A stretch of 64,000 nt of DNA from Arthrobacter sp. efr-133-TYG-118 (GTDB taxonomy: Bacteria > Actinomycetota > Actinomycetes > Actinomycetales > Micrococcaceae): positions 1 through 64,000 of the forward strand of contig NZ_JARVRH010000010.1 of the NCBI RefSeq assembly GCF_030209755.1, given 5' to 3'. Both the position numbers and the translations under genes were made by a program. Below, piece by piece: positions 54,423-63,603 of this stretch (the first letter of the stretch is position 1; the number at the start of each line of letters is the position of its first letter). The notes under the pieces are model-generated. The model searched no databases. It was not told the origin of the DNA and worked only from the letters and a program-made list of their open reading frames with translations.

Positions 54423-54459
54423 CTGTCCTCCAGTTGCTTCGTTGAAACCTTGTCCTGCA

Positions 54460-54489
54460 AGTATGGAAAGAGTTGTACAAGTTTGTCAA
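54460..54489 (-). promoter_or_regulatory. Promoter of the lacI-led sugar-acid operon
   Basis: On the minus strand TTGACA (54489-54484) and CATACT (54465-54460) are separated by 18 bases, 37 bases before the lacI start. The palindrome TTGTACAA lies between the two boxes. Confidence 0.65.
54473..54480. promoter_or_regulatory. Candidate LacI-type operator
   Basis: Perfect 8-bp palindrome TTGTACAA within the promoter spacer, with related sites TTGCACAA at 54494-54501 and CTTG-N5-CAAG at 54449-54461. Location between -35 and -10 favours repression by the LacI protein encoded next to it. Confidence 0.55.
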
Positions 54490-54601
54490 TGGTTTGCACA
54501 AGGTCGTTGGGGCTGCCGGGTTGCCCGGACCCGTTGAGCGTCGCGAAGCCGCGGAGTAGGGTGGCCCCACCCACCTCGCACCACCTTTTTGAGGAGCGAC
54601 C

Positions 54602-56428
54602 ATGTCACATCGCAAACTCCGACTGGCCACCATGACGGCAGTACTCGCGCTGAGCGTGACGAGCGGCGCCGTCGCAAACCCCGCCTTCGCCGATACGCGC
54701 CAGACTGAAAAGACCGCCACCGCCACCGGATATGGCGGCGCGGTCAGCACCGTTGACCCCGAGGCATCCGCCGCAGCCATCGAGGTCCTCCGCAAGGGCG
54801 GCAACGCAGCAGACGCCGCCGTCGCCGCCGCCGCGACGCTGGGCGTGACCGAACCGTACAGTGCCGGGATCGGCGGTGGCGGCTACTTCGTGTTCTACAA
54901 CGCGAAGACCGGCAAGATCGGCACCATCGACGGGCGCGAGACCGCTCCGGCTGCGATGCCGCACAATGCGTTCATCGATCCCGCCACGGGGAAGCCGTAC
55001 AACTTCACGCCCGAGCTCGTCACGAGCGGCGTTTCCGTGGGCGTCCCCGGCACCGCGGCCACCTGGCAACGCGCGCTGGACCGCTGGGGCACCTTGAGCC
55101 TTGGCGACGCCCTGCAGCCTGCCATCAAAGTCGCGACCCGAGGCTTCGTCGTCGACCCGACTTTCCGTCAACAAACACTCGACAACAAGCTCCGCTTCGC
55201 GGCGTTCAGCTCCACGAGCAAGCTGTACCTACCGGGAGGCGACGCACCCGCCGTCGGCAGCATCTTCCAGAACCACGACCTCGCCGCAACATACCGGCTA
55301 CTCGCGAAGCAGGGCACCAGCGCCTTCTACCGCGGTCCACTCGCCGCTGAGATCGCAGCAACAGTCCAGGCACCGCCGAAGACCGACACCACCAAGCTGC
55401 CCATCCCAGTGGGGCACATGACCCCGGCCGACCTGGCCGCATACGAGCCCCTGGACCAAGCGCCCACCCACGTCGACTACCGCGGCCTCGACGTCTACGG
55501 CATGGCGCCCTCGAGCAGCGGGGGTACCACGGTAGGCGAGGCGCTGAACATCCTGGACACCGTCAACCTTTCGGAGATGTCCAAGCCAGCTGCCCTGCAC
55601 CACTACCTCGAGGCGAGCGCACTCGCTTTCGCGGACCGTGGGAAGTATGTTGGCGACCCTGCGTTCGTTGACGTTCCCACCGATGCGCTCACCGACCCGC
55701 TGTTCGGCAAGGAGCGCGCCTGCAAGATCGACCCCTTGCACGCGGCCACGAAGCCCGTCGCACCGGGAGATGTGTCCACGTACGACGGCGTGTGCCCGGC
55801 TTCCGCGGCGGCACTTGCGGACGAGAAGGACACCGAAAACATCTCGACGACCAACATGACAGTCGCCGACAAGTGGGGGAACGTGGTCGAATACACGCTC
55901 ACCATCGAGCAAACCGGCGGATCAGGCATCGTAGTGCCGGGACGCGGGTTCCTGCTCAACAACGAGATGACCGATTTCTCTGCCGTCTACAGCGCGAGCG
56001 ACCCCAACCGGATCGATCCCGGCAAGCGCCCACGCTCCTCGATGTCCCCGACCATCATCCTCAAGGATGGTAGGCCGTTCCTCGCTCTCGGCTCACCCGG
56101 CGGATCGACGATCATCACCACGGTGCTGCAGACCATCCTGAACAGGGTGGACCTGGGCATGAGCATTTCCGACGCGATCGCTGCACCGCGCGCCTCTCAA
56201 CGGAACACGGCAACGGTCACGGCCGAACCGGCGTTCATCACGGCATACGGGAGCCAACTCACACCGTATGGCCACCAGTTCACGCCATCCGGTGACGCTT
56301 TCACTTCGGCGGCCGAGATCGGTGCCGCAACAGCGATCGAGTTCAGGCCCAACGGGCGCATGATCGCGGCCGCCGAGCCGGTCAGACGCGGCGGCGGCTC
56401 AGCGAGGGTATTGAACCCGTCCCCATGA
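54602..56428 (+). CDS. Secreted gamma-glutamyltransferase
   Basis: The 608-residue enzyme transfers or hydrolyses gamma-glutamyl groups (for example from glutathione or gamma-glutamyl peptides). Residues 1-31 are a Sec signal peptide (LAVLALSVTSGAVANPAFADT). Autoprocessing at Thr416 in ENISTTNMTVADKWGN would release the catalytic small subunit with Thr416 as nucleophile. GSPGGSTIITTVLQ is the family's oxyanion loop and AGIGGGGYF lies in the large subunit. GGAGCGACC precedes the ATG. Divergent from the sugar-acid operon; no shared function obvious. Confidence 0.95.
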   Translation: MSHRKLRLATMTAVLALSVTSGAVANPAFADTRQTEKTATATGYGGAVSTVDPEASAAAIEVLRKGGNAADAAVAAAATLGVTEPYSAGIGGGGYFVFYNAKTGKIGTIDGRETAPAAMPHNAFIDPATGKPYNFTPELVTSGVSVGVPGTAATWQRALDRWGTLSLGDALQPAIKVATRGFVVDPTFRQQTLDNKLRFAAFSSTSKLYLPGGDAPAVGSIFQNHDLAATYRLLAKQGTSAFYRGPLAAEIAATVQAPPKTDTTKLPIPVGHMTPADLAAYEPLDQAPTHVDYRGLDVYGMAPSSSGGTTVGEALNILDTVNLSEMSKPAALHHYLEASALAFADRGKYVGDPAFVDVPTDALTDPLFGKERACKIDPLHAATKPVAPGDVSTYDGVCPASAAALADEKDTENISTTNMTVADKWGNVVEYTLTIEQTGGSGIVVPGRGFLLNNEMTDFSAVYSASDPNRIDPGKRPRSSMSPTIILKDGRPFLALGSPGGSTIITTVLQTILNRVDLGMSISDAIAAPRASQRNTATVTAEPAFITAYGSQLTPYGHQFTPSGDAFTSAAEIGAATAIEFRPNGRMIAAAEPVRRGGGSARVLNPSP

Positions 56429-56506
56429 GCCGGAACCACCGGACCAAGGTCCATTCGGTCCGCTGTAGTGCTGACGCCAAGGGTGGCCCTGGGGTAGCTT
56501 GTCCCC

Positions 56507-57529
56507 ATGGCTACCGAAGCAACTACCCTCACCGTTGACGGGCCGAACGGTTCCCGGGAAATCCGGATCTCCAGTCCCGGCAGGGTTCTCTGGCCGGAGG
56601 TGGGCCTGACCAAGCTGGACCTCGCGCATTACATTGTTGATGTCGGGGAAGCATTCATGGCGGCGAACGGGGACCGGCCAGTCTCGCTGCAGCGCTTTTC
56701 GGACAACGTCGACGGAGAACAGTTCTTCTCCAAGAATCCGCCGAAGGGAACCCCGGACTTTGTCCGGTCGGTGAAGGTGGTCTATCCGAGTGCGCGCTCG
56801 CATCCCCAATTGGTCCTCGACGAGCCAGCCGCGGCCGTGTGGGCCGTCCAGATGAACACGGTGGTCTTCCATCCGTGGCCGTCACGCGCCGAAAACACGG
56901 ACAACCCCGACCAGTTGCGGATCGACCTGGACCCGCAGCCCGGAACAGATTTCGACGATGCTATTCCCGCCGCGCTTGAACTGAAGAACGTACTTGCGGA
57001 GGCCGGGCTGACCACCTTTATCAAGACCTCAGGAAACCGGGGACTTCATGTCTACGCTCCGATTGAAGCCTCGCATGAGTTCCTGGACGTTCGGCATGCC
57101 GTGATTGCCGCCGCCCGGGAGCTAGAGCGGCGGATGCCGGACAAGGTCAGCACGGCTTGGTGGAAGGAAGAACGAGGCGAACGGGTGTTCGTGGACTTCA
57201 ACCAGGCCAACCGCGACCGCACCATAGCCGGCGCGTACAGCCCGAGGGCGCTCGCCCATGCCCCGGTCTCTTGTCCAATCACTTGGGAGGAACTGGAAAC
57301 TGCCGACCCGAAGAACTTCACCATCCTCACCGTGCCCGGAAGGCTGAAATCCGTGGGCGACCCGTGGGGTGACATGAACTCCAAAGCAGGGAAAATCGAC
57401 GTCCTGCTTCAATGGTGGGAACGCGACCTCGGCGCCGGGCTCGGCGAGCTGCCGTTCCCGCCCGACTACCCGAAGATGCCAGGTGAACCGCCGCGTGTAC
57501 AGCCAAGTCGAGCGCGCAAGCATGACTGA
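56507..57529 (+). CDS. Standalone LigD-type polymerase/primase domain protein
   Basis: The 340-residue protein matches the polymerase domain of bacterial LigD (archaeo-eukaryotic primase fold): LWPEVGLTKLDLAHYI at the start, HPWPSRAENTDNPDQLRIDLDPQPG with the DxD metal motif, TSGNRGLHVYAPI, and VFVDFNQANRDRTIAGAYSPR. It covers the complete domain but no ligase or nuclease domain. In non-homologous end joining it adds nucleotides, preferably ribonucleotides, at breaks. No ku or ligase gene lies nearby in this window. Confidence 0.92.
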   Translation: MATEATTLTVDGPNGSREIRISSPGRVLWPEVGLTKLDLAHYIVDVGEAFMAANGDRPVSLQRFSDNVDGEQFFSKNPPKGTPDFVRSVKVVYPSARSHPQLVLDEPAAAVWAVQMNTVVFHPWPSRAENTDNPDQLRIDLDPQPGTDFDDAIPAALELKNVLAEAGLTTFIKTSGNRGLHVYAPIEASHEFLDVRHAVIAAARELERRMPDKVSTAWWKEERGERVFVDFNQANRDRTIAGAYSPRALAHAPVSCPITWEELETADPKNFTILTVPGRLKSVGDPWGDMNSKAGKIDVLLQWWERDLGAGLGELPFPPDYPKMPGEPPRVQPSRARKHD

Positions 57530-57695
57530 CTAACTACGCCGTCCAAGCTGCGGCCCAAGGCTCATCGTGAAGATAGTCACGACGGGACAAAGGTGGGAGA
57601 ATTAGGGCTGGACCAAAACGGCCGGCGGCGCATCTTGCCTGCTGAGACCCAGGTGAGTCCCCCAGTGCGCCGTCGGTCCTGACGTTGTCGGCCTC

Positions 57696-58043
57696 TTAGG
57701 CCGCGCCGGTCCATCTCGGCGCGGCTGACGCCCGCCGGAGTTCCTTTGCGCGGGCGCGGAATCCATCGACCGCCTCGCGCGGTTCGTGACATACCTGGGT
57801 ACCCGCATTGTGGGGATCCGTGCTCTGACGAACGGTCGCGGCCGGATCGCGTATGACCGCCGCCGGGCAAAGGTCGGTAACCAGTCCCATGCCTGCGCAC
57901 TCCCGCGCAGCGGCGATGCCGGCGACAACCGCGGGCTTGTCCTCGAACGGCGTCGAAACAGCGATGACCGCCCCTTCAGGTGACTTGATGCGGAACCTGA
58001 AAAAGGACTCCCCGTCAATAAACACTTCAAATATGCCGGCCAC
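57696..58043 (-). CDS. YegP-like DUF1508 protein (copy 2)
   Basis: The 115-residue protein begins MAGIFEVFIDGESFFRFRIK and contains ARECAGMGLVTDLCP, closely like the copy at 41833-42186 over the first 60 residues. The remaining half (AAVIRDPAATVRQSTDPH...) is unlike copy 1 and Arg-rich at the end. GGGAGGTAGCAGTGGCC upstream supplies the ribosome binding site. Function not established. Confidence 0.84.
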   Translation of the reverse strand: MAGIFEVFIDGESFFRFRIKSPEGAVIAVSTPFEDKPAVVAGIAAARECAGMGLVTDLCPAAVIRDPAATVRQSTDPHNAGTQVCHEPREAVDGFRARAKELRRASAAPRWTGAA

Positions 58044-58249
58044 TGCTACCTCCCGGTCTGCGGACCCTGCTCGGTAGCGACTTCACTACGAGCGGGACGG
58101 AGCATCACTGCATTCCTGGTCCGCTGCTCTGGTTGAACAACCACCGTGAATCGTCTTTCACGTGATATTCAGTCTGTGCTGACTGCGTTGAGGCTAACAA
58201 GACCGCGTGAGTAAACCCTGTGTAAAACGTGTGCAACCCCCCGGGCGGC

Positions 58250-58498
58250 TCAGTTGCCGCTGGCCCGGTTCATCAAGTGCTCAAGCAGGGCCAGTTCCGG
58301 GAATCCGGGGTGTCGGGCAATGCTGGACCTGAGTTTTGCCCTGAGGTGTTCGCCGCTCGGTTCGGTTCCGCTGAGGACTTCGTCGATGATGCCCTGCGCT
58401 TGCTCACGCAGGCCCGCCAGGCTGTCACGGTCGTCCCCGGCAACCAGAACCGGTTCCGGTTCGACGAGCGGGTCTTGAGACTCCAAAGGTTCCGACAT
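58250..58498 (-). CDS. Small acidic conserved-type hypothetical protein
   Basis: From ATG 58498 (MSEPLESQDPLVEP), which has AGGAG 6 bases upstream, the protein is 82 residues; the frame is open to an ATG at 58561. The N-terminal 25 residues are acidic and probably disordered, followed by helical segments GLREQAQGIIDEVLSG and ARHPGFPELALLEHLMNRAS. I do not recognise a family. The ribosome binding site and gene-like codon pattern make it probably real. Confidence 0.6.
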   Translation of the reverse strand: MSEPLESQDPLVEPEPVLVAGDDRDSLAGLREQAQGIIDEVLSGTEPSGEHLRAKLRSSIARHPGFPELALLEHLMNRASGN

Positions 58499-58705
58499 TG
58501 CCAGCTCCTGATATTTCATCCCGGCTAGCACCAGCTGAGTCCGGAATTCGCCCCCATCCATTCTAGATAGTAATGAGGGCGCCCGGATTGTTCATCGCTT
58601 GCGGATCAGAACGATGAATATGGCTTCGAAACGGCGGTTTGTGACGCGAACGCATTGCGGATGGCTGGACCTTTCCTTGGGGCGCCAGCCATCCTGCGTG
58701 GTCGG

Positions 58706-59827
58706 CTAGGAGAACCTGCCGGGGCGGAAGGTGGAGAGCATGGGGTGTTTGCTTCCTGTGAGGATTTCACCCGCCAGCAGTTCGCCTACGATGAGGCCAA
58801 GCGTAGCTCCGGAGTGCGTGAAGGCGACATAGCAGCCCGGCACTTGACCGAGTTCGCCGAGCACCGGTTCACCGTCGCCCGGAATGGGCTTGTAGCCGAT
58901 CTTCCAGGACGCCGGTTTGAGCTCGGGGTTGCCGGCGATGAGTCTGGACCCTTCGTCAGCGAGTTCCTGGACTATGCCATCAGGGATGCTGAAGGAACCG
59001 TCCTCGTGCTCGGTGATGTGCTCTTCGTACCAGTCGTGGTCCAGGGCAAAAGTGTTTCCAGGGTTGGGCCGGATGGCTGCACGGGGGGTGTTCATGACGG
59101 CCCTCACCTCGTGGTCTACAGGCTTGGTGAGCACGAGCATGGAGACGGGGGAGTCGTTGGGGATGTCGACGCCGAGGGGTGCGACGACGGCAGGGGTGGC
59201 GGCACCGCAAGCCACCAGGACGGCATCGGCTTGGTAGGTTTCGCCGGCGACGGTCTCGACGCCGGTGGCACGGCCGCCGTCGACCGCGACGGAAGCCTTG
59301 CCGCAGTTCAGGACAAGCTGGCCACCGCGGGCGTGGAATTCTTCCATGAGGAAGTCGATCAGGTCCGGCAGGCTGACCCAGCCTTCGCCGGGGTTGAAAA
59401 TGGCGCAATCCGGCACCGCGCTTGCATTGATGCCCGGGGTGGCGAATCCAATCTCTTCAGGGGTCAGCAGCTTGGAGTCGTACCCGACCGACTTCTCGTA
59501 AGCGTGGCGTGCTTCCGTGACGGCCTGCTCTCCGGCGGCGTTCCACATGAGGCCGCCGCCGAATTGCAGCCATTCACGGCCGGGATCCGCGGCGAACAAT
59601 GTGCGGTAGCGGTCTACCCCGGTGAGGCGCAGCTGGTGGTACGGAGTGGACCGTTCTCCCGCGGAGTTGAGCCAGGACAGCGAGCGGCCGCTGGCTTCGC
59701 TCGCGAGGCCCTTTTCGGTCAGTAGGACAACGGACGCGCCTTCGCGGAGCAGGTGGACCGCAGTGGAGACTCCAAGGATGCCGCCGCCGATGACGACGAC
59801 ATGTTTGGTAGGGGGCGTGGAGGACAT
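58706..59827 (-). CDS. DadA-like FAD-dependent oxidoreductase
   Basis: The 373-residue protein of the D-amino-acid/glycine oxidase family starts with the FAD-binding HVVVIGGGILGVSTAVHLL and continues with LASEASGRSLSWLNSAGERS. The C-terminal LGELGQVPGCYVAFTHSGATLGLIVGELLAGEI completes the FAD site. It would oxidise an amine, probably of an amino acid or opine. It is the last gene of the transporter operon, separated by 68 bases from the Gfo/Idh gene, suggesting it acts on the imported compound. Confidence 0.9.
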   Translation of the reverse strand: MSSTPPTKHVVVIGGGILGVSTAVHLLREGASVVLLTEKGLASEASGRSLSWLNSAGERSTPYHQLRLTGVDRYRTLFAADPGREWLQFGGGLMWNAAGEQAVTEARHAYEKSVGYDSKLLTPEEIGFATPGINASAVPDCAIFNPGEGWVSLPDLIDFLMEEFHARGGQLVLNCGKASVAVDGGRATGVETVAGETYQADAVLVACGAATPAVVAPLGVDIPNDSPVSMLVLTKPVDHEVRAVMNTPRAAIRPNPGNTFALDHDWYEEHITEHEDGSFSIPDGIVQELADEGSRLIAGNPELKPASWKIGYKPIPGDGEPVLGELGQVPGCYVAFTHSGATLGLIVGELLAGEILTGSKHPMLSTFRPGRFS

Positions 59828-59895
59828 AGCTCTCCCTTTCTTTGGGTTGGTTGTTGGCCGCGCGGGGCGGACGATGGCACAGCTGGAAAGATCTG

Positions 59896-60939
59896 CTACG
59901 CGAAGGCGTGGATTCTTTCGATGACTTTGAGGGTTTCAAGTGATTCCGCGGGATCAACGGGCAACGGTCTATGCCCCCGAATGGCAGCCGCGAGTTCGGC
60001 ATAGAACCGGGGGTAGGCGCCGGTGTGGGCAGGCACGGGCTCACGGTCTCCGTCAGTCCCCAGGACGCCCCATGAACTTACGGGGTCAACGCCATAGGCG
60101 GGATCCGACGGCGACAGGCCGGCTGCGAGCGCCGCCTCCTGGCTGTCCAGTCCCCACTTGGTGTAGCCGGCCTTCGAACCCAGGACGTGGAACCGCGGTC
60201 CTGCCTGGGCAGCCATGCCGTTCATCCACAGCCTGGTCCGCACTCCCGAGGTGTGGAGAAGGGACACGAAGGCCTCGGTATCGGCGCCCGCCGGGTATTG
60301 TCCGTGGTTTGCGGTCTCCCCGTAGCAATCTTCAACCGGACCGAAAAGCTGTACGGCCTGGTCGATCAAATGGGCACCGAGGTCATGGAGGATGCCCCCG
60401 CCTTCGGCCAGGGACGCGCTGTCCCGCCAATTGCCGAAGCCTCCGGGTCGCCACCACTCGAATCGCGATTCGAAGCTTCGGACCTCACCCAGGCCACCTT
60501 CCCGCAAGACCTTCCGCAGTGTCAGGAAATCGGCGTCCCACCGGCGGTTCTGGAACACCGTCAGCCGCACACCGGCGTCGGACGCTCTGGAGATGAGCTC
60601 TTCACCATGAGCGGACGTCGCGACGAAGGGCTTGTCCACCACCACGTCGAGACCGTGGGCGATCGCGGTCGCGGCGAGATCGAAGTGGGTAAGCGGGGGA
60701 GTGCCGAGGACCACAAGGTCCAGGTCCGGGGCCAGTGCGAAAAGCGCTTCCGGAGTGGGGACAATCCGCGCGCCGGGGTAAAGTCTTGCCGCTTCCGCGG
60801 CACGCTGCGGATCAGCCGTGACGATGACGTCGAGGGAGTAGCCGGGGTCCGCGGCGATCAGGGGCGCATGGAAGACCATTCCGGAAACGCCGAATCCGAC
60901 GACGGCCGTGCGGATGGGTGCGGGGGCAGGGTTCGGCAT
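59896..60939 (-). CDS. Gfo/Idh/MocA family dehydrogenase
   Basis: The 347-residue NAD(P)-dependent protein has the N-terminal Rossmann motif VVGFGVSGMVFHAPLIAAD, VVVDKPFVATSAHGEELI with the conserved Lys of the EKP-like motif, and GGGILHDLGAHLIDQAVQLFG in the catalytic domain. Substrates are sugars, inositols or imino acids. Its ATG overlaps the stop of the ABC ATPase by one base (TAATG), so it is tightly coupled to the importer. Confidence 0.9.
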   Translation of the reverse strand: MPNPAPAPIRTAVVGFGVSGMVFHAPLIAADPGYSLDVIVTADPQRAAEAARLYPGARIVPTPEALFALAPDLDLVVLGTPPLTHFDLAATAIAHGLDVVVDKPFVATSAHGEELISRASDAGVRLTVFQNRRWDADFLTLRKVLREGGLGEVRSFESRFEWWRPGGFGNWRDSASLAEGGGILHDLGAHLIDQAVQLFGPVEDCYGETANHGQYPAGADTEAFVSLLHTSGVRTRLWMNGMAAQAGPRFHVLGSKAGYTKWGLDSQEAALAAGLSPSDPAYGVDPVSSWGVLGTDGDREPVPAHTGAYPRFYAELAAAIRGHRPLPVDPAESLETLKVIERIHAFA

Positions 60940-61715
60940 TACAACACTTCCGAGAGGAATCGTTGGAGCCGTTCGCTGCGGGGGTTGTCGAAGAGTTCGG
61001 CAGGGGTGCCTGACTCCACGACTTCTCCTTCATCCATGAAGACCACCTGGTCGGCAACTTTCCGGGCGAAGCCCATTTCGTGGGTGACAACCAGCATGGT
61101 CATGCCGCGCCGTCCCAGGCCGGCCATGAGGTTCAACACGCCTTTGACGAGCTCGGGATCCAGTGCGCTCGTGGCTTCGTCGAAGAGCATGACCTCGGGT
61201 TCCATGGCCAGGGCCCGGGCGATGGCGACGCGCTGTTGCTGGCCACCGGAGAGATCGCGGGGGCGGTGGTCCGCGCGTTCGGCGAGCCCCACTTCGGCGA
61301 GGCTGTGGCGGGCACGTTCCCTGGCTGCGGCCTTGGACATTCCCTTCACGCTCCAGAGCGCCAGGGCCACGTTCTCGAGGGCGCTGTGGTCGGGGAAGAG
61401 GTTGAAGTGCTGGAAAACCATGCCGATGCGGCTGCGCAGGATGTCCGGCTTGACCGTGAGTGCGCTTTCACCGGCCAGGAGGACGTCGCCGCTCTTGGGT
61501 TCGTGAAGCCTGTTGACGCCACGGAGCAGCGTCGACTTGCCGGATCCGGAGGGGCCGATGATGCACGTGGTGGTGCCGGGCGCAACGTTCAGGCTGACGT
61601 TGCGCAGCACCTCGATGTCGCCGTACGCCATGGTCAGGTTTCTTAGCTCCAGGCTGGAACCGTGGAATGTCTGGACACCGGCGGCGGTGTTGTTGGTGCT
61701 CGTGCTGGCGCTCAT
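60939..61715 (-). CDS. Amino-acid-type ABC transporter ATP-binding protein
   Basis: From ATG 61715 (MSASTSTNNTAAGVQ) the protein is 258 residues, with GGGAGC upstream. Walker A GPSGSGKST, Q-loop FQHFNLFPDHSAL, signature LSGGQQQRVAIARAL, Walker B VMLFDEATSALDPE and the H-loop VVTHEMGFAR mark a polar amino acid transporter ATPase (GlnQ type). It energises the permease encoded four bases upstream in overlap. Confidence 0.95.
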   Translation of the reverse strand: MSASTSTNNTAAGVQTFHGSSLELRNLTMAYGDIEVLRNVSLNVAPGTTTCIIGPSGSGKSTLLRGVNRLHEPKSGDVLLAGESALTVKPDILRSRIGMVFQHFNLFPDHSALENVALALWSVKGMSKAAARERARHSLAEVGLAERADHRPRDLSGGQQQRVAIARALAMEPEVMLFDEATSALDPELVKGVLNLMAGLGRRGMTMLVVTHEMGFARKVADQVVFMDEGEVVESGTPAELFDNPRSERLQRFLSEVL

Positions 61716-62500
61716 GTGTTGCTCCCGGTGATCAGCGGCGATGCCGCGTCGAGTTCTGTGACTTCCTTCAGGCCGCTGCTCGGGGCGCTCGGACGACGGC
61801 GGCCCGTGCGGAAGCGGCTGTCGAAGTAGTTCACGAGGTGGGTCAGCGGGACGGTGATGACGAGGTAGAACACGCCGGCCATGACCAGCGGTGACAGGTT
61901 TCCGGAGAGCACGGCGGCATCCTGGCCCACCCGGAAGAGCTCGCGCTCGCTGACCAGCAGGCCGAGGAAATACACCAGCGAGGAGTCCTTGACAATGGCG
62001 ATGAACTGGTTCACCAGAGCCGGCAGCACCCGGCGGATGCCTTGCGGCACTACCACGAGCCGCATCGACTTGGCGTAGCTCATGCCCAGGGCACGGCACG
62101 CCTCGCCCTGGCCTTTGTCGACGCTTTGGATACCGGCGCGGAAGATCTCACCGATGTAGGCGCTGGCAATAAGGCTCAGCGCGATAATGCCGAGCGGGTA
62201 GGGGGACGGGCCGAAGATCGACTGGCTTAGCCGGGCGAAGCCTTGGCCGATCAGCAGGATGGTGAGGATGGCCGGCAGGCCCCTGAACAGATCGGTGTAG
62301 ATGCGGGCAGGGACTCGCAGCCAGGCGGAGGATGAAATCCCCATGACGGCAACTACCATGCCGAGTGCGACGCCAATGATCGTGGCGGAGATCGAAATGA
62401 TCAGCGTGTTCAGCAGGCCAACGCCGATCAGTTGCGGCAAGACCTCGGCCATCGCGCCGAAATCGAAGAATGTACGTGTGATGGTGCTTAACCAGTCCAT
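61712..62500 (-). CDS. Amino-acid-type ABC transporter permease
   Basis: The 262-residue HisM-type permease has about five membrane helices and the EAA loop GEACRALGMSYAKSMRLVVVPQGIRR. The N-terminal periplasmic/membrane start is DWLSTITRTFFDFGAM. Its gene is preceded by a strong hairpin after the substrate-binding protein gene and overlaps the ATPase start by four bases. Confidence 0.94.
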   Translation of the reverse strand: MDWLSTITRTFFDFGAMAEVLPQLIGVGLLNTLIISISATIIGVALGMVVAVMGISSSAWLRVPARIYTDLFRGLPAILTILLIGQGFARLSQSIFGPSPYPLGIIALSLIASAYIGEIFRAGIQSVDKGQGEACRALGMSYAKSMRLVVVPQGIRRVLPALVNQFIAIVKDSSLVYFLGLLVSERELFRVGQDAAVLSGNLSPLVMAGVFYLVITVPLTHLVNYFDSRFRTGRRRPSAPSSGLKEVTELDAASPLITGSNT

Positions 62501-62529
62501 GGTTTGCTCTCAGACTTAGGTGGCTGTTG

Positions 62530-62561
62530 GGGCGGGCGGACCACGAGTGGACCGCCCGCCC
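62530..62561 (-). terminator. Hairpin between binding-protein and permease genes
   Basis: Perfect 10-bp arms GGGCGGGCGG (62530-62539) and CCGCCCGCCC (62552-62561), extendable by CCA/TGG after a mismatch, with a short loop. Inside an operon such hairpins usually let the binding protein be made in excess of the permease, by partial termination or RNA protection. Confidence 0.7.
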
Positions 62562-62575
62562 GCTAGACGGTTGGG

Positions 62576-63439
62576 CTACTTGCTGGGGGCCGGGCTGGCG
62601 CTTTGCTCAGCCTTGGGCAGGTACTGCTCCGGCATCGGGGAGCCGGGGAACCACTTCTGGTAGAGCTTCTTCCAGGTGCCGTCTTCCATCGCCGCGGCCA
62701 GTCCCTTGTTCAGGGCATCTTTGAGCGCGGTCTTGTCCTTGGCCAGCGCGAAGCCGGCCGGCGCGTCGAAGGAGGGAATATCGGCGGCGCTGACTAGGCC
62801 GAACTGCTGTTCGTAGGACTTGGCGGCCTCGTAGTCAAGGAAGTGTGCGTCAGCCGAACCGCTGTTCACTGCCGAGATCGCGGAGTTGTTGTCCGGGAAG
62901 CGCACCAGGTTTGCGGTGGGGAAGTTCTTCACCGCGTATGCCTCCTGCAGGGTGCCCTGGACCACGCCGAGCCGCTTTCCAGCGAGGCCGCCGACATCCT
63001 TGATCCCTGAGGTCTTGGTCGTCAGGACGGTCAGGTATCCGGCGAGGTAGCCGTTGGAGAAGTCCACGGTCTGCTTGCGCTTGTCCGTGATGCCGATGGC
63101 CGCGACCCCGACGTCGAACTGGCCGTTGGCGACCGCCGGCAGGATCGCCGAGAAGTCCTGTCCGGTGAAGACGACCTTGTCCACTCCTGCGCGGTGCGCG
63201 ACATCCTTGAACAGTTCGACGTCGAAACCGGTGAAGTTTCCGGTGGCGTCCGTGAACGTGTAGGGCTTCGCATCTCCCAGGCTGGCCACGCGGATCGTGG
63301 CGGGTTCGATGAGGCCATAAGGGTTTCCAGCGGTCGACGACGAGGCAGGGGTCGACCCGCCACACCCGCTCAGTGCCAGGAGGGCTGCGACAGCAGCCGC
63401 GACGATCACCCCTGGGCGGAAGTTCAGTCGTTTAGTCAC
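62576..63439 (-). CDS. Amino-acid-type ABC transporter substrate-binding lipoprotein
   Basis: The 287-residue SBP family 3 protein has a lipoprotein signal with lipobox ALSGC (Cys26). Mature features: [30 protein letters not shown] and [16 protein letters not shown]. It binds the solute outside the membrane and passes it to the permease. Family 3 binds amino acids or opines, in line with the downstream DadA-like oxidase. The gene is divergent from a LacI gene. Confidence 0.94.
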   Translation of the reverse strand: MTKRLNFRPGVIVAAAVAALLALSGCGGSTPASSSTAGNPYGLIEPATIRVASLGDAKPYTFTDATGNFTGFDVELFKDVAHRAGVDKVVFTGQDFSAILPAVANGQFDVGVAAIGITDKRKQTVDFSNGYLAGYLTVLTTKTSGIKDVGGLAGKRLGVVQGTLQEAYAVKNFPTANLVRFPDNNSAISAVNSGSADAHFLDYEAAKSYEQQFGLVSAADIPSFDAPAGFALAKDKTALKDALNKGLAAAMEDGTWKKLYQKWFPGSPMPEQYLPKAEQSASPAPSK

Positions 63440-63500
63440 AGCAAATTTCCAATCATGAGAAGCGGTAAGCGGCCTTGAAGCCTTTCGGGATTCCTCTTGT

Positions 63501-63539
63501 TGAGTCCGGTCTCAGTGGCTAGGATTGAGACCGGACTCA
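63501..63539. promoter_or_regulatory. Twin LacI-type operators between divergent genes
   Basis: Two 14-bp arms in perfect inverted orientation, TGAGTCCGGTCTCA (63501-63514) and TGAGACCGGACTCA (63526-63539), 11 bases apart. Each arm is itself palindromic at 12 of 14 positions with a central CCGG. The site lies between the binding-protein gene and a LacI gene, so the LacI product should bind it and control both directions. Confidence 0.75.
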
Positions 63540-63603
63540 CAAGGGGTTGCGAAAAATGTAACCCAAACCACACGGGCCGTCAAGGCCCCTTCGAAAGGCA
63601 TCT

